Below the pieces are notes generated by a model. The model did not search any database and had not been told where the DNA came from. It saw only the letters and a list, made by a program, of their open reading frames with translations. This document shows, in pieces, positions 10,958-20,542 of a DNA stretch of 46,444 nucleotides. The stretch is from NCBI GenBank assembly GCA_019633425.1, contig WSUB01000246.1, positions 1 through 46,444 on the forward strand, in the 5' to 3' direction. This stretch comes from Tulasnella sp. 424 (taxonomy: Eukaryota; Basidiomycota; Agaricomycetes; Cantharellales; Tulasnellaceae). Made by a program: the position numbers and the translations under genes. Position 1 is the first letter of the stretch. The number at the start of each line of letters is the position of its first letter.

Positions 10958-13438
10958 ATGTTCGACATCGCGTACCGTCTATGGCTGATACGGCAGTTTT
11001 CAAAGCTCTTCATACCACCTCTTGCAGTCGTATACACGACCTTGCGACTCCTAGAACAATCGTCGAGTTCCTTCGCCCCGAAAGGCATCCTCGCTCAAGT
11101 GGCTTGCTATGTCCTCTCACTGCCTGTTTATTGGGCAGGGTGGATTCAACTTTCCAATTGGGACAATGAACGTCGCGCACGGAAGCTTGGCGCGCGACTC
11201 CCTCCACTGATCAAAAGCAAGAAATTTGGTGGTCTTGACCTCAAAGAGCGGTACGAGTGCCTTTTAGGGGAGTTTTCTTCATCCACCGTCGCTAAGATAT
11301 CCCTCCCATACGATTCAGCTTAGTACATGGGATGAGCAACGACTATGTCGGCGTAGTCTTTGACGAACTCTTGGACGAAGTTGGAGCGGACACTGCCCGC
11401 TTATCGATCCTCTGGTCCGAGAGGGTGAGGTTTTTCGGGGACCCTTGCTCGCGCCCGCTTAGCTCCGCCCGACTGAATTAACATTCATTCACTAAATTCA
11501 CATAGGTGATCACTCGTGACCCAGATGTCGTCAAATTCATCGTCAGCACCGGGTTCCCTCATTTCGGGAAAGGCGAACCAGCCCAGATTCGGTTCCGAAG
11601 CTTCCTTGGCAAAGGGATCTTCGCATCAGATGGCGAGAGGGCAAAGATGGTAAATATTTCTATTGAAAAAAGGGGGTTTCGTAAGCCACGGGCGCTGACT
11701 GTCTCGTGCACCGGTTTTGGTTTTTAGCACCGCGCTCTAGCTCGCCCCTATTTTGGTGCGTTTCTCGCGCGCGCTGCCCCCCACCTCGCGCCCACAACTT
11801 TACGTACTAATAATAGCCTCCCTCCCCGCAGCCCGTGAGCGTATCAGCGACTACAATGCTTTTCAACGGCATTCCGCCAAAGTATGCGACATCCTCGTCA
11901 ACTGCGCAAAAGAATCGCGTCCATGCGACGTCCAAGACCTTTTCGCGCGTTTCACCATGGACACCGCGGGTGAATTCCTCTTCGGCAGAGACGATTTCAA
12001 CACTCTCGACATGCCGTTAGCTCAACCGGGTGCTCAGATGGCCGAAGGGGCGAAGAGCGCGGCTATGGAAGGCGGTTACGGGAATTTCGTCAACGCGTTC
12101 GAAGCTGCTCAGATCCTCGTTACCAAACGATTGGCTATGGGGACGTACGGATGGACCATGGCGGAATTCTTCAACGATCCCGTGAAAGAGCATATGTGTA
12201 TCGTGGATTCGTATTTGGAGCCACTTGTGCGCGAGGCAGTTCAACGGCGGAAGAACCTAAAGCCGGAAGAGAAGGGAGAGAAGCAGGAGTATGAGACATT
12301 TTTGGACCATTTGGCTGACTCCACGAGTGGTATGTCGGTTCTAATCTCGTTTGGGCATGGTGTGATGATGTGGGGTTTTTTCGTATGTTGCAGATATCCC
12401 ACTTATCAAGGATCAGCTGTTGAATATTCTTCTCGCCGCTCGAGATACCGTGAGTCATATTCATCGCCCATTTGACTCTTGTCTCATCAGATAAGCTCTC
12501 TCAATCATGATAGACTGCGCAGCTGCTGAGCTGGACCTGCTATGCCCTTGCACTTTACCCCGATATTATGAACCGGGTCCGTCAAGAGGTTCTCGCTTCG
12601 TATGGCGAATCCGGTGTGCCTACGTTTGAGAACATCAAGACGCTCAAATATTGTAGGTTCTGCGAAATGCTCATCTTGACCTGACGCTCACCCGCTTGAC
12701 CGTCTCTGCGTAGTGAGAGCTGTGCTGGATGAAGTCCTGCGTGTTTTTGCTCCTGTACCTATCAACGTCCGATCACCCTTCAACGACGCGACCATCGTCC
12801 CAACTCGCCAAGGTCCTCTTTACTTCTCGTCGGCTGGGATGCTCTGCAATTGGTCCGTGCCAAGCATGCACAAGCGCAAAGATCTCTGGGGCGAGGACGC
12901 AGATGTATTTGATCCCGAGAGGTGGATTGACCCCGAGAGAGCTCGAAAGGTGGTTGAAAATCCTTTCATGTTTCTACCATTTAATGGAGGAGCAAGGTGA
13001 GAGAGACTTCAGATAACTCCTTACCCCTTCACCGTTCAACCCTCGTTCTTGGAAACTTCAGAATCTGTATAGGTCAAGTACGTTTCAGCGCCTGCCACTG
13101 CGCCTGCTCCGAGTTTCTGAACGATTTTTTTCCCTTTCGGTGAACAGCAATTCGCGTACAATGAAGCAAGCTTCGTCATGATCCACCTCCTTCAGTTATT
13201 TGATCGCTTCACACTCGCCCAGAAGGAAGCTGCCCCCGCCTCTGCGCTCCCACCTGCGTCATGGAAGAACTCGAAAGGTAGGAAACCTATTGAGGAAGCC
13301 TGGCCGAGGAATGCGATTACTCTTTATTCCAAGGTGCGAAACCCAGCACATTCGCATCTCATAACAGACTCTCATTGCGTTATATTCTTTCTCCAGGGAG
13401 GGATGTGGGTTAGGATGCATTTGGCGTCCAGCTCTTGA
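10958..13438 (+). CDS. Cytochrome P450 B (close paralogue of P450-A)
   Basis: Eleven exons: 10958-11250, 11319-11424, 11506-11649, 11728-11755, 11832-12329, 12394-12449, 12514-12652, 12714-12996, 13062-13077, 13148-13333 and 13397-13438. They give 596 residues, the same as P450-A, with identical exon lengths and phases. The key sites are intact: AARDTT (371-376), EVLR (428-431), FDPERW, and FNGGARICIGQ with heme Cys518. Changes from A include GGPR to GGAR and ICLG to ICIG in the heme loop, and GRAPF to VRSPF in the substrate-recognition stretch after ExxR. An upstream in-frame ATG at 10901 exists, but alignment with A and C supports 10958. It is an ER-anchored monooxygenase of CYP52/CYP63 type with unknown substrate. 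Differences near the active site could give a different substrate range. Confidence 0.93.
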
Positions 13439-13665
13439 GTTGCCATGTCTTGAAATTGTCCGGGGGTTCGATCTCCGTGACTCTCGGGTAACGGGTTGTG
13501 CTTGAGCCGGTGTGCCGAGACCGGCAAGGGCCGAGACGCCACACTCCACGCGGACCCCATCCGCTGACCACTCAGAAGCCTTCTCCTGTCTCTGTACAAA
13601 TACGTCTTGTTGTACTTATAATCTCCTGACTACGATTGGATGTACCCAACGTTGATTCCCTCCCT
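13439..13665. other. Short spacer and promoter of P450-C
   Basis: The spacer of 227 bp must hold the terminator of P450-B and the promoter of P450-C. It is unrelated to the promoters of A and B. A tRNA-B-box-like GGTTCGATCTC near 13465 lacks a matching A box and arm. Confidence 0.4.
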
Positions 13666-16116
13666 ATGCTCGACATAACATACCGAATCTGGCTCATCAA
13701 AAGCCTCACGCGGCTTTTCGTCCCACCTCTCGCATCTGTAGCTTTGGCCGTTCGAGTCCTAGATCGTGTGAAAGGTGTTCATCTCCATCCTGCGTATCAA
13801 GTTGCGCTCTACGTTCTTTCTCTCCCCGTATACTGGACCTCGTGGATCCAGCTCACACGTTGGGATGAGAGCCGCAGGGCTAAGAAACACGGCGCAAAGT
13901 TGCCACCCATCATTGAGGGCAAGAAGCTTGGGAACATCGACATCCTCAAAAGGCAGGGTTTCACGTGAAATTTGGATATTGTTCTCAAGCTAAACGAGAC
14001 AAATGCAGGTTCGGTTATGGATTCACTGAAGATTACGCGGGCTTGATTGTCGATGAGCTTTTGGACGAGGCTGGCGTCGACACCGCTCGACTCTCCCTGC
14101 TTTGGGCTGATCGGGTACGCTGGATCCAATTATCCCCTTCATTTGACTTATTTCTCCTCATCCGCTCTCCCTGCAGCTCATCACTCGTGATCACGACGTC
14201 CTGAAGTACATGTTGAGCACCGGATTCAACGACTTTGAAAAGGGTCCACAGTCCATTATGAGACTAGGCAGCTTCCTCGGAACAGGCATCTTTGCCTCGG
14301 ATGGTGAACGTGCCAAATTCGTCAGTCACATTCTGCCTCTTTTTTTTTTAAGGAACTCGGTGTTGAAAGTCTGTACTTGCAAATTTTGTAGCATCGCGCC
14401 ATTGCTCGTCCATACTTTGGTAAGTGGACGCATCGCTCGAAGACATTCCCAATTTGACATTCCTAACCATCCGCAGCACGGGAACGCATCAGTGATTACG
14501 AATGCTTCGGACGACACACCGAGAAACTCCTCGCCATAATACAAGCACACTCAAGCTCCGACACCCCAATTGACGTGCAAGATGTCTTTAGTCGCTTCAC
14601 TATGGATGCAGCCGAAGAGTTCCTCTTTGGCAACCGGGATTTTGCGACGCTCGACCTCCCCCTGCCCAAGCCAGGACAAACCGAGGAAAGTGCGAAAGGG
14701 TCTGCCTTGGAAGGAGTGTTTGGGAAGTTCGTGCAGGCGTTCGAGCAAGGTCAGACGAACTGCGTCGGCAGGCTAGGCAAGGGGAACTATGGCTGGACCA
14801 TTGTGGAGTTCTTCAAGGACAAGCAAGTGCCAATCGTTAGGACGATGGAGGACTACCTCAACCCTCTGGTCATGGCTGCAATTGCACGGAAAAAAGAGAT
14901 GGAGTCCAGAGGCGAGGAATCCAAAGAACACGAGAGTTTCTTGGATCACCTAGCTGCATCAACCGATGGTAGGCGAGATGAAGTTAACACCGCTTCGGGA
15001 TAGACTGATAATATCATCCGGGTTTGATGTGATTAGATGTCGCATTAATTAAGGATCAACTTCGCAACGTGCTCCTTGCTGCTCGCGACACGGTAAGCAT
15101 TTGCGATTCGGTCACCTCAAGTTCAGGAAATGTCTGACAACGGATGTTTCTGGGATCTAGACGGCTCAACTCCTTTCCTTCACATGCTACTGTTTAGCGC
15201 TTAAGCCCGAAATCATAGACCGTCTTCGTCAGGAGATCTTGTCAGCATATGGCGACTCGACAGTCCCGACCTATGATGACTTGAAGAAGCAAAAGTATCG
15301 TAAGTACACTTGAACAGGTTTTGCCGCAGTGAGGTGCTCAATACATCTTGCAGTGCGCGCCGTCTTGGACGAAACGCTCAGGCTCTTCCCTCCGGTGAGT
15401 TGCGCCGTTGTCCATCCGCTGAGGGTATTTTCTTGGCTCACCTTTTCCTTCCAGGTTCCGGTCAATGTCCGTCACTCTAAGCATGACGTCGTTATCCCTA
15501 CGCGAGAGGGAGGGCTGTACATACCTAGAGGGGACTTTACCTGCATTTACTCCACCATCTCGATTCAGCGCAGGAAAGACTTATGGGGAGAGGACGCGAA
15601 CGAGTATAATCCAGAAAGATGGATGGACCCCGAGAGAGCGAGGAAAATTGCGAGTGATCCATTCATGTTCTTACCGTTCAACGGTGGACCCAGGTACGGC
15701 GATAAATTATCTCGCAATTCTGTGCTTCTCATACTTTGGGGGAATTAACGTCTCCTTCGGCTTGTAGGATCTGCCTTGGTCAAGTGAGTCTTTCCTCTCT
15801 AAATTCGGCCATCGAATACTTACCTCGACTCTCTCGTGACAAAAGCAATTTGCATACAACGAGGCATCCTTTGTGCTTGTTCGGCTTCTGCAAAAGTTTT
15901 CACAGATCTCGTTGGCTCAAAATGAGGCGGCTCCGACGTCGGCATTACCTCCAGCAAGCTGGAAGGAAGCGAAAGGAAGGAAGCCCGTCGAGAAGGTTTG
16001 GCCAAAGACCGCCCTGACGCTGTACACAAAGGTACGAGGAAGAGCTGTTTGGTTATGAGTGCGAGGGCTCACAAGAGGCTTTGTAGGGGGGAATGTGGAT
16101 GAGGTTCCATCAGTGA
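13666..16116 (+). CDS. Cytochrome P450 C (older paralogue, one extra intron)
   Basis: Twelve exons: 13666-13952, 14009-14114, 14177-14320, 14392-14419, 14477-14968, 15037-15092, 15161-15299, 15354-15394, 15455-15693, 15768-15783, 15846-16031 and 16087-16116. They give 587 residues. Motifs: AARDTT (367-372), ETLR (424-427), YNPERW, and FNGGPRICLGQ with heme Cys513, then QFAYNEASF. Intron positions match P450-A and P450-B except for an added 60-nt intron (15395-15454) that splits the LFPP|VPVN stretch. The first intron is best read as GC-AG (AG|GCAGGG at 13953), because this keeps exact alignment with A and B; a GT donor at 13965 would add four residues and leave a 44-nt intron. The start at 13666 follows the paralogues. 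The C-terminus ends in WMRFHQ, shorter than in A and B. Membrane-anchored monooxygenase, substrate unknown. Confidence 0.92.
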
Positions 16117-16428
16117 GGGTTCCTAAGGCGCTGGTGTTGTAATGAAGGTCGGAGAAACGACCCTTCCCCTTAGCTTTCTTCGCATGACAGACCGATCAAG
16201 ATTCGCTCGTATTTTTACAGTGTCTTCAGTATTAAGGCCTTTTGCCGCTGTTCCCCCGGGTTCCTGCTGCAATTGTTGGTGTGAAGAACCGTGTGAACTA
16301 AGCACATCCACCGTATCATTTTAGGAGACTCGTTCATTCCCCGGCCCCAAGTCTTTTATGCGCGACAATCGCTAAAGTTAAAACGACGCCTTTTCCGACC
16401 GACAAGGCTCTCCTATCTCTTCAAGCCG
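16117..16428. other. Spacer between the P450 and transporter blocks
   Basis: These 312 bp separate P450-C from transporter T1 on the same strand. They must contain the P450-C terminator and the T1 promoter. The TTTTATG near 16356 is the only TATA-like run close to T1. I see no other feature. Confidence 0.4.
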
Positions 16429-18013
16429 ATGGCAACTTCGTTTCAGTCCCGAGCAAGCGGCGTTTTCCGGCGGTTGATCAAAGATGCTAGACCGCCAGCT
16501 CTCTTCATAGTCGTGCTCGGAGCCTCGGTGTCCGTGTCACTAATTACAGATGTAAGGGTATACTTCGTGTCAAGTTACAGCGATAATGTTCGTCTTTCCA
16601 GCACATTGAAGGAGACATAGGATACAGGCAGCCATACGTTCTTGTGTGGGTTCGATCACACGCACCGTTGGTGCTGCTGATCTAAGCTGACTAGAATGTC
16701 GTATGGGCATAGGTACTTCGGGCAATCCTTGTAAGAGTTTCTTAGTGTGTTCCCACCGCGTCACCGAACCGACAAAATAACTATTTGGACCAGCATGTCG
16801 CTGGTTCTGCCGCTCCATTTGTGGTACCTATCCAGGACGTCGAATGTACCCGTGTCCCTGCATATTGCAACTTTAAAGTATACTCTTTCCGAACAGTTCC
16901 CCAAACGTTCATCTCCCGGAATCAACTATGCGTCTTTAGGCCGAACCGCATTACTTTCGACAATTGGGTACACTGGTGCAACCTTACTGTGGTCCATCGC
17001 GGTTGTTTTTGCGCCGTGAGTCAATATTCCGGTCCCTTATACGAGAGTGTTCGGGTTCACTCATGTTTGCTGCTACAGAATCGCGGACGTCACCTCAATA
17101 TGGGCCACGGGTGCATTTTGGACGTACACTTTCTCTGTCGTGATCTCGCTGCGTAATGGGCATACCACGGGAAGACCAGCGTACAAGTGGGAATCCCGTA
17201 AACTTGTTGCGGTGGTTATGGCTGCCGCCGGAGTTACAGCAGTAGTTTACGGAGGGCACACTAAGAGCAAGCTATCATCTGGTCCGAACATCCTCACAGC
17301 AACTTTCGTTGGAGCGGGTGCAACTCTCTTCGGAGATACTCTAGCCTTGTGCTCAGCGCTGTGCTCTGCGTCTTGGAACGTCTGGTACGATCGCTGCATA
17401 GCGCTTCCGGAAGAACCAAAATGCTCCCAACCACCGACACCTCAATCCTCGGACGACGCGGACCAAGAACCAACCGAGTACCAACCCCTTCGGTCAGACG
17501 ACACAGAACGCGTACTTCTACCCATTGACAGCCTATCTCCGTATCCACCCCACACTCTACCTTTTGGCTTACACGAAAATTTCTTTACCTGGCTCGTGGG
17601 ATTCACCACCTTGTCCGTCCTGTGGATTCCCCTCTACCTCGCCTATGCACTGAAACTGGGACCACCACTCGAACTTCCCCCAAATCCGAGAATATGGTTG
17701 CTCGTTGGACTGACAGCTGCCATGAACCTGATATATAACGCCGGCTCTCTGGTATGTCAAGCCTTGCGCATTCCATAGCTATACCGTGTCACTGATCCTG
17801 ACCCGACCAACGTTACGTTCTGTCGAGTAGATCCTACTGGGGATTTGGGGCCCAGTACTCATGACTGTTGGAAACCTCCTCAACGTGGCCCTTGTACTTG
17901 CTGCCGATGCTCTCTTTCGCAAAGGCATGGAGACAATTACTGCAGGAACCTTGTTAGGAAGCGCAATGATCGTCGGGGCTTTCGGAATCCTAGCTAGTGA
18001 GGGATTGAAGTAG
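16429..18013 (+). CDS. DMT-superfamily transporter T1 (SLC35F-like)
   Basis: Six exons: 16429-16551, 16602-16645, 16713-16730, 16794-17015, 17079-17751 and 17831-18013. They give 420 residues. About ten hydrophobic helices are predicted, with glycine-rich membrane motifs typical of EamA/SLC35F transporters: GVTAVVYGG, GDTLALCSALCSASWNVWYD, the FGLHENFF lead-in to helix 7, and a final helix pair with WGPVLMTVGNLLNVALVL and TITAGTLLGSAMIVGAFGIL. A polar loop (PPTPQSSDDAD..EYQPLR) separates helices 6 and 7 and is probably cytosolic. Exon 3 is an 18-nt microexon. The overall pattern recalls fungal THI74/YML018C-type vacuolar or endomembrane carriers; the substrate cannot be told. T1 is the most diverged of the set T1-T4. 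Confidence 0.9.
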
Positions 18014-18915
18014 ATACTCTTAGAATAATGCAGATTGAGACAGAACCGTGCATATGTAGATAGCTAGATTGTTATCGTACAGCGCGGGGGATCGTACTAA
18101 GAGAGTCGGGACTCAAATTCACGCGTCGCTCGCACTGACAGCCGAGTCCTTAAGGGAATTCCGCCTGTTTTTCCCGTCTCCAATGGATCAAAGTACCTGA
18201 AAAGCTCACACACAGAGACTCATATAGCTCATCGTAGTGGCCACTATTGCGATAGAATAGCAGGTTTGCTACAATTTACGGAGAGCGCATTCAGATCGAC
18301 AAGATTTTCAGCCCACGTCAAAAATTAAGCAAACTACGAGGCTATACCGAAGTTAAGATGCGCGGCGAGGCTCGCCTGCTCGGAATCGTGGGGCGCAGCG
18401 CGCATTGGAACTCGATGAGCCACCGCAGCTTACAAAGCCACACTCGGGTGTTCCCATGCGGATCTCTTGAGCACGTCGGCCATTTCTTCTCTCACTGAGA
18501 TGTGCTATTATTCTTCTTTCCCCATTCTCCTGTCATTCCTCTTTTGGGCTACGCTTGTTATCTTCTCTTTCAACGTTCTCTTTGCAGAGGTGACGCTTAT
18601 GTCGGCGGCCGATTCTTTTCTCGACGGATAGACCCAACTGATAATTTGCATCATCTGGAATCCCCATTCATACCGCAAGCCAATACTCGGCAGACCTAAA
18701 CGGGGTATCTGCTTTTCTGCTGATCCTGGGGAACGGCTGAGGTGCGCCAGGGATCCAGCGGACCCGATGATCCTATGGCACAAGCATGGCCGAAGTCTTA
18801 TTAAAGAGGCTTGAGACTACCCCAAGACTTTCGGATCCTGTGCGTGTCGGAAGAATTTCAACAGGTCCACAAGGTGGCCGGGATAAGGTAGCCCGTTTCT
18901 TGGATGCGACGGGAA
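18014..18915. other. Gap downstream of T1, no gene seen
   Basis: The open frames here are short and lack motifs. A stretch near 18345-18380 (GAAGTTAAGATGCG) slightly recalls a 5S rRNA internal promoter, but the rest does not fit. Confidence 0.5.
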
Positions 18916-18923
18916 TATATAAG
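18916..18923 (+). promoter_or_regulatory. TATA box of the small secreted-peptide gene
   Basis: TATATAAG, a near-ideal TATA box, lies 83 bp upstream of the ATG at 18999. Transcription starting some 30 bp downstream would leave a 5' UTR of about 50 nt. Confidence 0.55.
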
Positions 18924-18998
18924 CAAGTATTCCTAGTCCCCCATCAACCCATCAGCTACCCAGTCCCAAAGTCTGTCCATCTCTCATCGTCGATTATC

Positions 18999-19207
18999 AT
19001 GCGTTTTTCTTTCCTCGCCCTCTTTGCCGTCGCAGCCGCTATCGCCAATGCTGCACCAACCCCGAACGAAGTGGTGCGTTCTGTCCCTCATTGACGCTTG
19101 GGGGTGCGACCAATTCATCTGAGTATCGGTCTATTACGCCTTAGCTTAAGTCCGAAGAAGTCAAGCGTTCTCCTGCTTGTGGCGAACCGTCCTGCAAGGA
19201 TTGGTGA
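18999..19207 (+). CDS. Small secreted peptide precursor with Lys-Arg processing site
   Basis: Two exons, 18999-19073 and 19145-19207, joined over a 71-nt GTGCGT..TTAG intron, encode 45 residues. Residues 1-18 form a textbook signal peptide (MRFSFLALFAVAAAIANA, cleavage expected after Ala18). A short propeptide follows (APTPNEV|LKSEEV). Lys32-Arg33 is a Kex2-type dibasic site, and the core is SPACGEPSCKDW, with Cys37 and Cys42 able to form one disulfide. A strong TATA box precedes it. A second apparent intron (donor 19204 or 19211, perfect TACTAAC branch site, acceptor ending 19284) follows at once. If the 19204 donor is used, the stop is removed and the precursor becomes 76 residues with the end of the core changed to KDC. 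The architecture is that of peptide hormones, pheromone-like or other Kex2-processed peptides. I recognise no family and the role is unknown. Confidence 0.6.
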
Positions 19208-19602
19208 ATGTGCGTTACGTGGCGAGAAATCCTAACAGCGCATGCGTGGATGGATACTAACTCACGGTCATGGTTTTGTTCTAGTCAAAATAGTGATATG
19301 AAGGATTTGGGGTTTGTTGTGTATTTTAGATTGCTAATCCATCGGTCCAAGCGAGTCCTGTGCCACACAGATAGACGTTGAAATGTTGTAGAGTCTTGTT
19401 CGCTCACTTCGGTGGAATTTCTCACAGATTCTGCGGTCTGTTGGGACGCAATTTTTCTGTGCACCCCTTACAGCTACTCCTTCCGCTGAGAAGTTTGCCT
19501 TCATCATCCCGCTTCTTGAATGAAGCAATCCCAGTATGCAGCCGCAGCAAGAGTGTTGTCCGTTCACTTGTCACCTCCGACAATAGTTCATTAACTCTAT
19601 TA
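19208..19602. other. 3' region of the peptide gene and left flank of the 3.0 kb array
   Basis: It contains the second putative intron of the peptide gene (to 19284) and the alternative coding end at 19381. The remainder has no recognisable gene. Homology with the repeat units starts at 19603. Confidence 0.4.
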
Positions 19603-19639
19603 GAATATTCGCATCCTCCGATGGTAAATGAGTATCTCC

Positions 19640-20240
19640 CTCGCAGGTGAAGGTTTGGACGAGCGCGTCCGATAGTATCGACGAGACCGAGAACTTTGTT
19701 GGGCCAGCGCGCAGGGTTAACCACCCAAAAACAGAAGCATCAGATTCTAGAATGTGCCATCTTTTGAGGACCCGGACCCCAGTGCTAGAGAGGTTAACTG
19801 CGGGAACCTCAAGTTCTTAAATTCAGTTTGGGGCGGTTCTTTTATCCTCTGCCGTCGCTCAGCTCGAACAAGTATTCGTCTGTGATTCTTCATCTCCCCA
19901 AGGCTCTAGAAACCCTTCGGCCACTATGTCCGGTGCTACAGGCAACCGATAATTTAGTGCCATCTAGTGAGGCGTTTAACCTCTCTAAGAGTGGACATTG
20001 GAGCATTCTTGTCTGAGGCCCGTGAAACCAAATTCGAATCATGTGATATTCCGCGAGATATCGCCTCACCCAAACAGGGAGTTATTTGCCCATTCTTGAC
20101 ATAGCTCAGCTCGCAGAGGCTCGACATGAGCTACTGGAGATTTGAGTCTCAAGTGAACCGCATCTGCCCTGGAGACTATCTCAACGCGTGCATTGCTCTG
20201 GCTGCTCTTTCCGTCAAAGCATCATGACGTATAGGCTAGT
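19640..20240 (-). pseudogene. Decayed F-box/LRR-like relic, unit 1
   Basis: On the minus strand this segment matches the better preserved copy in unit 3. One end has WPNKVLGLVDTIGRARPNLH and LRGRYS; the middle has the VSRAS block, which here runs into a frameshift caused by loss of a few bases. No copy keeps a full open frame. The identity as an F-box/LRR relic is tentative and rests on the QCPLLES-type repeats seen in unit 3. Confidence 0.3.
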
Positions 20241-20432
20241 CCCTTCCTTAAGGCAGGCACATTCAGCGATCGGAACCATCGTCTTATCAATAGCCATGAG
20301 ACAGGGACTTTGTATGTAGTTATTTACTTAGAGGCTGGTAGTTTGGTGACCCTGCAAGCGTTTCCAAGGGAGGATACCGTGTGAACAGACACCGCATCCG
20401 TTTACGTGAAAACATCACCAGTCAGTACTTAA

Positions 20433-20444
20433 GGGAACTTCCCC
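20433..20444 (+). promoter_or_regulatory. Palindromic promoter element of T2
   Basis: GGGAACTTCCC is a perfect inverted repeat around a central C, about 100 bp upstream of the T2 start. The same site, as GGGGAACTTCCCC, occurs at the equivalent place upstream of T3 and T4. Its symmetry suits a dimeric regulator, but shared descent of the units also explains the conservation. Confidence 0.4.
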
Positions 20445-20542
20445 TATCTGGCCACTTTCTATGGCTCGACGTATTTGAAACCCAACCCACCTTCAACTTC
20501 CGCGGCAGTCCACAGATCACACACCGCTACTAACATTTGACT

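Larger units (their letters stand above)
10170..13438 (+). repeat. Tandem duplication copy 2: P450-B with its promoter
   Basis: This is the second copy of the unit starting near 6190. Every P450 exon has exactly the same length as in copy 1, while introns differ by a few bases. That pattern fits a duplication that has stayed under coding constraint. Confidence 0.85.

Noticed and set aside
13455..13490. B-box-like GGTTCGATCTC suggesting a tRNA gene
   Set aside because: No A box, anticodon arm or acceptor stem could be paired around it, and the T stem does not pair well.
18340..18440. Possible 5S rRNA fragment (GAAGTTAAG)
   Set aside because: Only a short internal-promoter-like match; the flanking 5S helices and the C box are missing.
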